A stretch of DNA of 64,000 nucleotides, from NCBI RefSeq assembly GCF_001429505.1, contig NZ_LMJW01000022.1, forward strand, positions 1,033,497-1,097,496, in the 5' to 3' direction. The notes under the pieces were generated by a model. The model worked only from the letters and a program-made list of their open reading frames with translations. It was not told the DNA's origin and did not search any database. The position numbers and the translations under genes were made by a program. Numbering within the stretch: position 1 is the first letter of the stretch; the number at the start of each line of letters is the position of its first letter. The DNA is from Allobosea sp. Root483D1 (GTDB lineage: Bacteria; Pseudomonadota; Alphaproteobacteria; Rhizobiales; Beijerinckiaceae). Of the stretch, positions 26,904 to 35,270 are shown piece by piece.

Positions 26904-29900
26904 TCAGCGCTCGGCCGTCCCGGGCACGGGCAGGTTTCCGCCCGGCCGTGTCTGCCCCATCGGACCGCCGCCGAGCGGGTCGACGAAGCGGCGCAGGATG
27001 CCCGGCGCGATCGCCGAGAGCGGGTTCACCGTCATGGTCGGCTGGCTCGCCGAGCCCGAAACGCGGAAATTCACCGCGAACAGCCCGCCATATTGCCCAC
27101 CGCCGAGGATCATGCCGACCACCGGCACCTGGGCGAAGGCGTTGTTGAAGGCATAGCCCGGAACGAAGGTGCCGCCGATATCGACGCGGTCGCGGCCATA
27201 GTCGACATTGCCCTGGATGGTGAAACCGATCTGCTGGCCCCAGAGCACGGCGTCGCTGATGTCGATCCGGCTGGCACTGCGCGCGAACTCGGCGCGCAGC
27301 TTGGTGAAGGCGACATCGCTAGCATCGATGCGCGGAGCGGGTGCGCCGGTGCTGTCCAGTGCGCCAGGCGATTGCGAACCCGGCGGGCCGACGACGCGGC
27401 GCAGGGCCGGCTCGTCCCGCACCGTGAAGTTCCGCATCAACAATTCGCCCGGCTGGCGTCCTTCGCCGGCGCCGAGCTGCAGCGTCAGGTCGCCGCCATA
27501 GGCACGGCGATAGAGGTCGAGGAAGCGCAAGGTGGCGCCGCCATTATCCGACTGCACCACGATCGAACCGGCCCCATCGCCTTGCTTGACCTGCTTGATC
27601 GTCAGGTCGGCTCGCCCGATCCGACCCTGATAGGCGATCGAGCGGACGGCGCTGTTCCGGCGCGAGAGCTTGAGCTGCGAATTGCCGAGTGCCTCGTTGT
27701 TGAAGCCGGTCAGGATCGGCACGTCGAGATCGAGATCGAAATCGGGGCCCGATGCGGCGTTCTGGCTGCCGCGCGCGCCGGCTCTGGCGGGCGCGGCCGG
27801 CGTGTTGAAGAGATCGCGGACGAAAGGCCGCGCATCGAGCACCGCCCCACGCACCGAAAGCTTGGTCAAGCCGCCGTCGCGGCCGATCTCGACCTTGGTC
27901 AGATTGTCGCCCGGCGACAGGCGCAGCTGCGAGAAGCTGGCGCTCTCGAACGCGTTCTGCTTGGTCAGCGAGATGCGCCCCTTGGCCAGCAACGGCGCGC
28001 TCTCGATCGTCAGATCCTCCAGATCCGGGCCGTCATCGTCGCTGACATAGGTGAAAGTCGCCTTGCCCGCCCGGCCGGCCGGCTTGCTCACGCCGGGAAC
28101 GCCGGTGTCGATCGCAGCCTTGGTCAGGTCGACCTCGACGCGCGGTGGCGCCTCCGGAGTCTTGCCGAGCGGCTTCACGACCTTGACCTGCAAAGGCCCG
28201 CTGATGCCAGTCTCGGGCCCGAAGCCACGCCGCTTCAGCGCAGCGTTGTCGAGCATCAGCGAGACGCTGGCCTCGCCCTGGCCCTTGACGTTCTGCTTGA
28301 GCTCGATCGGCGCCTTGTCGCCGCCGACCCTGCCCTCTCCCTTGATCGAGAGCTGCCCGCGATCGTAGTTCAGCGCCAGATTGGCGCCCTCCAGCTTTTC
28401 GCCGCCGAGCAGGTTGTCGGAGGCGATGTTCGACAGCGCGCCGCTGCTGCGGATCACGACGTCGTTGAACTGCAGATCGTTGGCCAGCGGCAGGGAGAGC
28501 TGGTTGCTCAGGTCGATCGCGCCACGCAGCGCGCCCGGCTCGATCTTGAGCGGCGAGAACTCGCGCAGCGACGGGAAATTGAGAAGCGCGACCAGCGCGT
28601 CGGCCGAGCCCGTCGACTTGAAGCCGATCTGCGCCTGCGGCCGGTCCCCCCAGGTCTCGGACATGGCGAAGGTGCCTTCGCCAAGCTGGAGCTTGCGGCC
28701 CTCGCCGAGCTCGGCCGTGGCCTGGGAAACGGTGAGATCGACGGTGCGGCCGGTCGTCGAGCCGACGACGCGCGCATCGGTGAGCAGCGGCAGGCCGGGA
28801 TTGGGCAGGAAGCTGACCTGCGAGGCCTTCAAGCGCACTGCGACGGCATCGTCGTCCATGCCCTTGCCGCTCCACAGCCGCATATTGGCCTCGTGCGACA
28901 TCGTCACCTTGACGTCGATCTCCTCGACCCGCCCGCTTTTCACCATCTCGGAGAGGGCGCCATGCAGATCGGGCGAGGTCACAGCCGGCCAGACCGCGAG
29001 CGCCGCCCGCATGTCGGTGTCGACCGCCCTGATCTGGAATTGATGCGAATTCTGCTCGTCACGCCGGCGCGCCATGCCGGAGCCCTCGGCATTGATCAGC
29101 GGCCCCTTGATCGAGAGCTTGCCCATCCGCACCTCGCCCGCGCCCGGATCGACCTCGATCTGCGTGCTCAGCGCCGAGAGGACGACGGCCGCGTCCTTGC
29201 CGATGCCGGCCACCTGCCCGGCGCCGTCGAGACCCAGCCGCCAGATGCCGCCTTCATTGTGAGCTTCGCCGCTTCCAGCGAGCTTCGTCTCGCCGGCCAG
29301 GAGCTGGGCGGTGGCTACCTTGATCGTCTTGAGCCCGTCCTCACTGGTGAAGTCGAGCTTGGCGCCCTGGACCTCGATCGGGTCGAGTCCGGCATTGTGG
29401 ACCCTGATCACGCCCGGGGCGACGGCGAGTCCCGCCGCCAGCCTCCGGTCACCGCTGCCGGTCTGGGTCATCGAAATCTTGCCGCTGAGCGCCAGGCCGT
29501 CGAGCGCGACCGTGGCGTTGCCGAAGGCGAGCGCCACCGCCTCGGCCGGCTCGAAGCGCTGGATGTCGATCGTGGCGCTGCGCGTGCCGTCCGGCGCACT
29601 CGCAAGGTCGATCGCCAGCTCCTTCCAGCGCGGACCGATGCGCCCCTTCATCGACAGCCGCGCCTGCCCGCCACCGAAGCGCTCCAGCTTGAGGTCGACA
29701 TCCTCCAGGCCGGAGCGCTGCCGCCCGGCCGGGTCGATCAGCGTTACCCGTGCCCCGCCAATGCCGGCGACCTCGAGCGAACCGAGCAGGCCGTCATTCG
29801 AGACCAGCGCGCCGATCGCGTTCATCGCCCCCGCGAATGCATCCCAGTCGACCGGGTCGCCGGCCACGGGTGTCTTCGAGACCTGTTCCGGCTGGGCATC

Positions 29901-30383
29901 CTGCTCCAGCAGCAGCGACCCGTCCTGCCTGACGCCGAGGCGGATATTGACGCCGCGCAGGTCGAGCGAGACCAGGCGGAAATCGCCGCGCAGCAGCGCC
30001 ATCGCATCATAGCCCAGCACCGCCTCCGGCGCCCGGAACGAAGCCCCGCCCGCATGCCGGAACGAGACCTCGCGGAGGCGCAGGCGCGAGCGGCCGTCGG
30101 CGCGGTTGAGCTCGGCATGCTCGGCCTCGACCTTCCAGTTCGGCCCGAGCCGTTCCTCGATGGCAGCCGAAATCCGGCCCTCCAGCCCGGAGAGCGGGAT
30201 GAAGCCGCTGACCAGCAAGGCAGCGGCTGCGAAACCGAGCATGACGAGCGCGACGCAGGCCGTGACGGCGATGGTGACGATGCCGCGCCAGGCACGCTTG
30301 GCGACGGCGACCACTTCCTCGCACTCCGCCGCAGGCGCAGCACCGGATACGGGGGCCGCCTCGATCTTGCTGTCGTTGGTCAA
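26904..30383 (-). CDS. Giant AsmA/YhdP-like inner-membrane-anchored protein
   Basis: About 1159 residues. One N-terminal membrane helix (GIVTIAVTACVALVMLGFAA) is followed by a long chain of beta-rich repeats and an AsmA-like C-terminus (GNVDYGRDRVDIGGTFVPGY, VVGMILGGGQYGGLFAVNFRVSG, TMTVNPLSAIAPGILRRFVDPLGGG). Proteins of this class are thought to form periplasmic bridges that move phospholipid to the outer membrane. The open frame reaches an ATG at 30578, but residues before the TTG at 30383 look non-coding and would occupy the promoter gap with bcp; AAGAAG lies seven bases before the TTG. The start is uncertain, the family likely. The gene is single and divergent from bcp. Confidence 0.82.
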   Translation of the reverse strand: MTNDSKIEAAPVSGAAPAAECEEVVAVAKRAWRGIVTIAVTACVALVMLGFAAAALLVSGFIPLSGLEGRISAAIEERLGPNWKVEAEHAELNRADGRSRLRLREVSFRHAGGASFRAPEAVLGYDAMALLRGDFRLVSLDLRGVNIRLGVRQDGSLLLEQDAQPEQVSKTPVAGDPVDWDAFAGAMNAIGALVSNDGLLGSLEVAGIGGARVTLIDPAGRQRSGLEDVDLKLERFGGGQARLSMKGRIGPRWKELAIDLASAPDGTRSATIDIQRFEPAEAVALAFGNATVALDGLALSGKISMTQTGSGDRRLAAGLAVAPGVIRVHNAGLDPIEVQGAKLDFTSEDGLKTIKVATAQLLAGETKLAGSGEAHNEGGIWRLGLDGAGQVAGIGKDAAVVLSALSTQIEVDPGAGEVRMGKLSIKGPLINAEGSGMARRRDEQNSHQFQIRAVDTDMRAALAVWPAVTSPDLHGALSEMVKSGRVEEIDVKVTMSHEANMRLWSGKGMDDDAVAVRLKASQVSFLPNPGLPLLTDARVVGSTTGRTVDLTVSQATAELGEGRKLQLGEGTFAMSETWGDRPQAQIGFKSTGSADALVALLNFPSLREFSPLKIEPGALRGAIDLSNQLSLPLANDLQFNDVVIRSSGALSNIASDNLLGGEKLEGANLALNYDRGQLSIKGEGRVGGDKAPIELKQNVKGQGEASVSLMLDNAALKRRGFGPETGISGPLQVKVVKPLGKTPEAPPRVEVDLTKAAIDTGVPGVSKPAGRAGKATFTYVSDDDGPDLEDLTIESAPLLAKGRISLTKQNAFESASFSQLRLSPGDNLTKVEIGRDGGLTKLSVRGAVLDARPFVRDLFNTPAAPARAGARGSQNAASGPDFDLDLDVPILTGFNNEALGNSQLKLSRRNSAVRSIAYQGRIGRADLTIKQVKQGDGAGSIVVQSDNGGATLRFLDLYRRAYGGDLTLQLGAGEGRQPGELLMRNFTVRDEPALRRVVGPPGSQSPGALDSTGAPAPRIDASDVAFTKLRAEFARSASRIDISDAVLWGQQIGFTIQGNVDYGRDRVDIGGTFVPGYAFNNAFAQVPVVGMILGGGQYGGLFAVNFRVSGSASQPTMTVNPLSAIAPGILRRFVDPLGGGPMGQTRPGGNLPVPGTAER

Positions 30384-30610
30384 CGAATCGCTTCTTGTCT
30401 TGCTGTTCGAATCGTGCGGATCGATGCGATGGCTGGTGCAGGGGTCGCCGCGCCATTCGCATGATGCGCCTGATCCCGGGAGCGGTACAGCAACAGCCAA
30501 GCTAGCTGATTCGTTCCCGGCGGGTCTGGTTTGTGGTCTGAGCCGGCTTGTCGCGTGCGGCTTGCCCCGCCCTTGCATGTGATCGAGACCAAAGGAAGGC
30601 GACGAAGGCG

Positions 30611-31069
30611 TTGAACGAAGGCATTCCGGCTCCAGACTTCACCCTGCCGACCGATGGCGGCGGCTCGCTCACGCTCTCCAGCCTTCGCGGCCGCAAGGTC
30701 GTGCTCTACGCCTACCCGCAGGACGACACGACAAGCTGCACCAACGAAGCGCTCTCCTTCGACGCGCTGCGCGACGATTTCGCCGCCGCCGGCACGACCG
30801 TCATCGGCATCTCGCCGGATTCGGTGAAGCGCCACGACAAGTTCAAGCAAAAATACGACCTGAAGCTGACGCTCGTCTCGGATGAGCATCGGCAGGCGAT
30901 CGAGGCTTATGGCCTCTGGGTCGAGAAGCAGCTGTATGGCCGCCACTATATGGGCGTGGAACGCAGCACCTTCCTGATCGACGCAGCCGGCAAGATTGTC
31001 CGCGTCTGGGCCAAGGTCCGGGTCAAGGGCCACGCCGAGGCCGTGCTCGCCGCCGCCCGCGAGCTCTGA
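30611..31069 (+). CDS. bcp: Bcp/PrxQ-type peroxiredoxin
   Basis: About 152 residues, reducing peroxides by a thiol cycle in the cytosol. Motifs: IPAPDFTLPTDGGG, VVLYAYPQDDTTSCTNEALSF with the peroxidatic cysteine in SCT, and VIGISPDSVKRHDKFKQKY. In many family members a second cysteine lies five residues after the first; here that place is Leu (CTNEAL), so it should work as a 1-Cys type. I chose TTG 30611 because family members start near here and AAGG precedes it; an ATG at 30548 would add 21 residues unlike the family. Divergent from the AsmA-like gene. Confidence 0.85.
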   Translation: MNEGIPAPDFTLPTDGGGSLTLSSLRGRKVVLYAYPQDDTTSCTNEALSFDALRDDFAAAGTTVIGISPDSVKRHDKFKQKYDLKLTLVSDEHRQAIEAYGLWVEKQLYGRHYMGVERSTFLIDAAGKIVRVWAKVRVKGHAEAVLAAAREL

Positions 31070-31090
31070 AGCGACAGCCTTACCCTGAGC

Positions 31091-31134
31091 CTTCATTCCG
31101 GGAAGCAGCCTTCGCACTGCGCCCCGGGATGAAG
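31091..31134. repeat. Extragenic palindrome after bcp
   Basis: CTTCATTCCGGG (31091-31102) and CCCGGGATGAAG (31123-31134) form an imperfect inverted repeat with a 20-base centre, within 25 bases of the bcp stop. It probably protects the transcript end or aids termination. It belongs to a class different from the element at 21723. Confidence 0.6.
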
Positions 31135-31260
31135 ACCGGGTTTCCGGAGACAGCCTTACGAAATTCCGACCCGAACGCGGCGAAACCGACCGTGATTTGC
31201 GATTGATTAACCCTAACGGGGTCTAATCACCCTATCGCAGCGTCACTTCCGGTTTTGCGT

Positions 31261-32586
31261 ATGACCTCCTCGGATTCCCGCGCCCAGGCCACCGGCCAAG
31301 AGCTTGCCGTGACCGGCCTTCTCTCCCGCCGCAGCTTCACTGTCCGCCGTTCGACCGCCTTGCTCGGCTTGAGCCTGCTGGCGCTGACCACCGCCTGGAG
31401 CGGCGCGACGAGCTGGTACATCCTGCGCAAGGACGACCTCGCCGCACGCTTGATCAGCCGCGAGACCTCGCGCCAATACGCCTATGAGGACCGGATCGCG
31501 GCGCTACGCGCCGATGTCGACCGGCTCGCCAGCCGCGCCTTGCTCGATCAGGACGGGGTCGAAGCCCGCGTCGGCGAGATCGCCATGCGCCAGGCCGAGC
31601 TCGAATCGCGGCAATCCCTGGTCAACGCCGTCGCCGAGAGCCTGCAAACGGTCGGCGTCGGCGCGTCGCAGGCCGCCAAAAATCCGCTGCGTCAGCGCAT
31701 GATCAAGCCCGAGGAGCCGATCCGCGCCTCCGGCGTCACCAGCTTCGCGCCTTTCGCCACCGGCAAGCCGACTCCGGCGCCGGAAACCCTGCCATTGCGC
31801 GGCGCCGGCGACCGCTCGACGCCATGGCAGTCGGGCGAGGCCGAGGAACCGGTACCTCCGGCCAAGCGCGTCGCCGAAACCCTGACCCAGCTCGACCAGT
31901 CGATCGAACGCAGCTCGGCTACGCAGCTCGCAGCCCTGCGCGAGATCGACAAGACTCTCGGCGACACCCAGAAGACCCTGCGCACTGCGCTCGCCGAAAC
32001 TCGCCTCGACACCGACAAGCTTACCGTCGCGACCCCGGTTCCGAAGGGTGTCGGCGGCCCCCTGGTGCCGGTCAATCTCGACCCCTCGGCGGGACCGTTC
32101 GAGGCGACCTTGAGTTCGCTGCAGCCGCGTATCGCGACAGTCTTTCGGCTGCGCGGCCTCGTCGAGCAATTGCCGATCCGCCGGCCGCTCGCCGGAGAGC
32201 TCGAGCTGAGCTCCAATTACGGCTATCGCGCCGATCCCTTTACGCGCGGCGCCGCCCTGCACACCGGCATGGACCTGCGTGCCGAGCACGGCTCACCGGT
32301 GCGGGCCACCGGGCCCGGCAAGGTCGTGACGGCCGAGTATTCCGGCGGCTACGGCAATATGGTCGAGATCGAGCATGCCAGCGGCATTACCACCCGCTAT
32401 GCTCACATGTCCGCGATCCTGGTCAGCGAGGGCCAGATCGTCACCGCCGGCACGCTGGTCGGCCGCGTCGGCTCGACCGGCCGTTCGACCGGCCCGCATC
32501 TGCATTACGAGACCCGCATCGACGGCGATCCGGCCGATCCGAACCGCTTCCTGCGCGCCGGCGACAAGCTCGCCGGGCAGCTCTGA
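31261..32586 (+). CDS. M23 (LytM) family metallopeptidase, membrane-anchored
   Basis: A 441-residue protein. One membrane helix near residues 38-58 (STALLGLSLLALTTAWSGA) is followed by a coiled-coil-rich stalk and a C-terminal LytM domain: ELSSNYGYRADPF, the zinc ligands His and Asp in ALHTGMDLRAEHG, GYGNMVEIEHASGITTRYAHM and the HxH pair in GPHLHYE. All ligands are present, so it should be an active peptidoglycan endopeptidase rather than an EnvC-type activator. ATG 31261 is preferred over the in-frame TTG at 31255. It lies near PBP1A and an AmiC-type amidase, consistent with a wall-remodelling neighbourhood. Confidence 0.88.
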   Translation: MTSSDSRAQATGQELAVTGLLSRRSFTVRRSTALLGLSLLALTTAWSGATSWYILRKDDLAARLISRETSRQYAYEDRIAALRADVDRLASRALLDQDGVEARVGEIAMRQAELESRQSLVNAVAESLQTVGVGASQAAKNPLRQRMIKPEEPIRASGVTSFAPFATGKPTPAPETLPLRGAGDRSTPWQSGEAEEPVPPAKRVAETLTQLDQSIERSSATQLAALREIDKTLGDTQKTLRTALAETRLDTDKLTVATPVPKGVGGPLVPVNLDPSAGPFEATLSSLQPRIATVFRLRGLVEQLPIRRPLAGELELSSNYGYRADPFTRGAALHTGMDLRAEHGSPVRATGPGKVVTAEYSGGYGNMVEIEHASGITTRYAHMSAILVSEGQIVTAGTLVGRVGSTGRSTGPHLHYETRIDGDPADPNRFLRAGDKLAGQL

Positions 32587-32667
32587 AGCCGCCTCGGGCG
32601 CACGCAAGAAACTTCACAGTCCGCTGCAGCATTCAGCTACAGCGGGCTGTTTTGATTCGATAATGCC

Positions 32668-33783
32668 TTAGCGCAGAGCGTCAGCGAGCGCCACGCCGGC
32701 CACCTGGTGACCGTACTCGTTCCAATGCGCGTCAGCCTGGAACTCGAAGCGCTTGCCGGCCTTCGCCCAATCGGCGGCGAAGACCGGATGCAGGTCGAGG
32801 AAGGCAATGCCGCGCTTGGCCGCCATCTCCGCCGCGATCCGGTTGAGCTTCAGGGCCGGGCTGTCCCTGCGGCCGGCATAGATCGCCTCACGGTCGCCAT
32901 CCATGACCAACTGGAGCCGGGCCCCGATCGAATCGGCGCGCGCCTTCAGCCGGCCGAACAGATAGTCGGTCGCGACGCGGATGTCGGCCTCCTGGGCCAA
33001 CACGCTCGCCACGTCGATATTGGCGGCATAGCCGCCCTCGCCTGCCGCCTTGGCCGGCCCGAAGATCGCATCGACCAGCGTCTGCGGCCTCACCTGCCAG
33101 CGATAGAGCAGGAAGCGCGCCGTCGCGCTCTGGCGCAGGATCTCGAACCAGCCGGCGCGCCAGGGCGCGGGCGCGACCTCGCCGACGACCTTGCCGCCTT
33201 CGATCTTCAGCTTGAGGAAGCTCGACGTGTAGCGCCCCGGCCTGAAGACGAAGCTCTCGTCGAAGTCATTATGGACCAGATTGACTACGATCAGATCGGG
33301 GCGCCGCTGAACGACCTCGCGCTCGATCATCTGCAGATACTGGCTGAGCGGCGCGCCGGCGACGCCGAAGCGCTGGACCTCGACCGGGCCCTTGGCGGCC
33401 AGCCGGGTGCCGAGCACCTCGGCGAAGGTCTTGTCGAACGGCACCTGCAGCGCCTCGACGAAGCTGTCGCCGACGAAGGCGACGCGGCTCGTTCCCGGCT
33501 TGCGCTCGACGAGATAGTCCGGCAGCGGCGAGTTCCAGCCCTGCGCATTGATCCTGTAGGGCGCGGCGATTTCGTCGCGCACGCGCCAGACGCCGCTCTG
33601 CCCGGGCTGGTAGCGCACGACCTCGTTGACGAAGGCATTGCGCGGCACATCGCTCGCCGGCATCACGAAGCGGAACAGCACCAGCTCGCAGAACAGCAGG
33701 AAGACGACGACGCTGCCGAGGGAGACCGCGAGATTGACCAGGATCTCGCGGCCGCGGGAGCGTCTACCCTCGCCCTCGCTCAA
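32668..33783 (-). CDS. Membrane-anchored SGNH/GDSL-type hydrolase
   Basis: A 371-residue protein. One N-terminal helix (ILVNLAVSLGSVVVFLLFCELVLF) is followed by an SGNH-type domain: FVGDSFVEALQV carries the nucleophile, GVAGAPLSQYLQM and LIVVNLVHNDFDESF supply the oxyanion Gly/Asn, and the C-terminal DAHWNEYGHQVAG supplies the DxxH pair. Proteins like this often deacetylate cell-wall or exopolysaccharide sugars. The start overlaps the prfB stop by four bases, so it is cotranslated with RF2. Its substrate is unknown. Confidence 0.82.
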   Translation of the reverse strand: MSEGEGRRSRGREILVNLAVSLGSVVVFLLFCELVLFRFVMPASDVPRNAFVNEVVRYQPGQSGVWRVRDEIAAPYRINAQGWNSPLPDYLVERKPGTSRVAFVGDSFVEALQVPFDKTFAEVLGTRLAAKGPVEVQRFGVAGAPLSQYLQMIEREVVQRRPDLIVVNLVHNDFDESFVFRPGRYTSSFLKLKIEGGKVVGEVAPAPWRAGWFEILRQSATARFLLYRWQVRPQTLVDAIFGPAKAAGEGGYAANIDVASVLAQEADIRVATDYLFGRLKARADSIGARLQLVMDGDREAIYAGRRDSPALKLNRIAAEMAAKRGIAFLDLHPVFAADWAKAGKRFEFQADAHWNEYGHQVAGVALADALR

Positions 33784-34908
33784 TCGATGTCCTCGACTTC
33801 GACGCTGGTGCCGTAGACGCGCTGCGCCAGCGACGCCTCCATGAACGGGTCGAGATCCCCGTCGAGCACGTCCGATGGCGCGGTCGAGGTGACACCGGTC
33901 CGCAGGTCCTTCACCAGCTGATAGGGCTGGAGCACATAGGAACGGATCTGGTGGCCCCAGCCGATATCGGTCTTGGAGGCCTGCTCCGCGTTCGCTTTCT
34001 CTTCCCGTTTCTTCAGCTCGGCCTCGTAGAGGCGGGCACGCAGCATGTCCCAGGCCTTGGCCCGGTTCTTGTGCTGAGAGCGTTCCTGCTGGCAGGCAGC
34101 CACGATACCGGTCGGGATATGGGTGATGCGCACCGCCGAATCGGTGGTGTTGATGTGCTGGCCACCCGCGCCCTGCGCCCGGTAGGTGTCGATGCGGCAG
34201 TCGGATTCCTTGATGTCGATGACGATGCGGTCGTCGACCACCGGGTAGACCCAGACCGAGGCGAACGAAGTCTGCCGACGCGCGTTCGAATCAAACGGTG
34301 AGATGCGCACCAGCCGATGCACACCCGATTCCGTCTTCAGCCAGCCATAGGCGTTGTGGCCCTTGAACTGCAGCGTCGCCGACTTGATGCCGGCCTGGTC
34401 GCCATCCTGGTATTCCAGCATGTCGACCTTGAACTTCCGCCGCTCGCCCCAGCGCCGGTACATGCGCAGCAGCATCTCGGCCCAGTCCTGGCTCTCGGTG
34501 CCGCCGGCGCCGGGATGGATCTCGACATAGGTGTCGAGCATGTCGGCCTCGCCCGACAGCAGCGTCTCGACCTGCCGGCGCGCCGCCTCGGCCTCGACGG
34601 CCTTGATAGCGGCCTCACCCTCGGAGACGGTGGCCTCGTCGTCCTCCATCTCGCCGAGCTCGATCAACGTCAGCGCGTCGTCGAGCTCGCGCTCGAGCTT
34701 GGTGATGCCGTTGATCTGGTCCTCGAGCGAAGTCCGTTCGCGCATCAGCTTCTGCGCGTTCTCCGCGTCGTTCCAGAATTCGGGACCTTCGGAGAGTGCG
34801 TTCAGCTCCGCCAGGCGTCGTTGTGCGACATCCCAGTCAAAGATGCCTCCTCAGCAGTCCGATCGACTGCTTGGCGTTATCGAGTTGCGTCTGGATTTCG
34901 GGGCGCAT
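33780..34908 (-). CDS. prfB: Peptide chain release factor 2, with programmed +1 frameshift
   Basis: A 375-residue RF2 that ends translation at UGA and UAA. The gene is split between two frames. ATG 34908 opens 23 codons ending CTT (34842-34840), then in-frame TGA (34839-34837). A +1 slip skips one T and continues with GAC at 34838, through to 33780. The joined protein is normal: the SPF anticodon-like tripeptide is in ISPFDSNARR and the catalytic GGQ in GAGGQHINTT. The next start ATG at 34745 would give a protein 54 residues short. The SGNH hydrolase gene follows with a four-base overlap. The slip lets RF2 control its own level. Confidence 0.95.
34836..34850 (-). promoter_or_regulatory. prfB +1 programmed frameshift site
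   Basis: The minus strand reads GGAGG CAT CTT TGA C here; with the base before it this is AGGAGG. The internal Shine-Dalgarno AGGAGG three bases before the slippery CTT-TGA-C matches the classical bacterial prfB site (CTT TGA C). Low RF2 makes ribosomes pause at TGA and slip forward. Confidence 0.95.
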
Positions 34909-35003
34909 GATCCTGGATCGAGGTCCTGTGCAGAGGGCTGTTCGGGCGCTGGCATAGAAAGGATGCGCGGCGCTGTAAATGCCCGGCCCTGAATGGCCGG
35001 CGC

Positions 35004-35270
35004 TCAGAAGCCGCAGGCGAGGCAATGGCGCCCGCCGTCATGGCGATATTCGGCCTTCCAGTAATGCGGGTCGTCGATGTCCTCGTAGTCGAGCCCCGCC
35101 GTCAGCGTGTAGCGTTTGCGAAAGGGTCGTTGGAGGATCACCAGCAGCTCGCAATGCGGAGGCCAGTCGGCGATCTCCGCGATCCGGTTGCCGCGTGCCA
35201 GTTCCGCCCGCAGGATATCCCGCAGAGGCGCGGCGAGCGCCGCCGCCTTGGCGGGAATGGGAGGGCTCAG
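35004..35270 (-). CDS. Small unannotated-type protein coupled to PBP1A, apparent CTG start
   Basis: Reading the minus strand from 35270 gives 88 codons without a stop, ending TGA at 35006-35004. The product is protein-like: an AAALAAPLRDILRAELARGN helix, then WPPHCELLVILQRPF, YTLTAGLDYEDIDDPHYWK and the tail HDGGRHCLACGF with three Cys in all. No ATG, GTG or TTG opens it near its start, and none occurs in the 80 bases upstream in this frame; CTG at 35270 overlaps the PBP1A stop (CTGA). That suggests termination-reinitiation. I believe I have seen similar short proteins in Hyphomicrobiales but cannot name a family. Soluble, possibly metal-binding through the CLAC end; function unknown. Confidence 0.6.
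   Translation of the reverse strand: MSPPIPAKAAALAAPLRDILRAELARGNRIAEIADWPPHCELLVILQRPFRKRYTLTAGLDYEDIDDPHYWKAEYRHDGGRHCLACGF

Noticed and set aside
27093..30464. An 1123-codon plus-strand frame opposite the AsmA-like gene
   Set aside because: It is a shadow of the real minus-strand gene, with low-complexity content and no recognisable motif.
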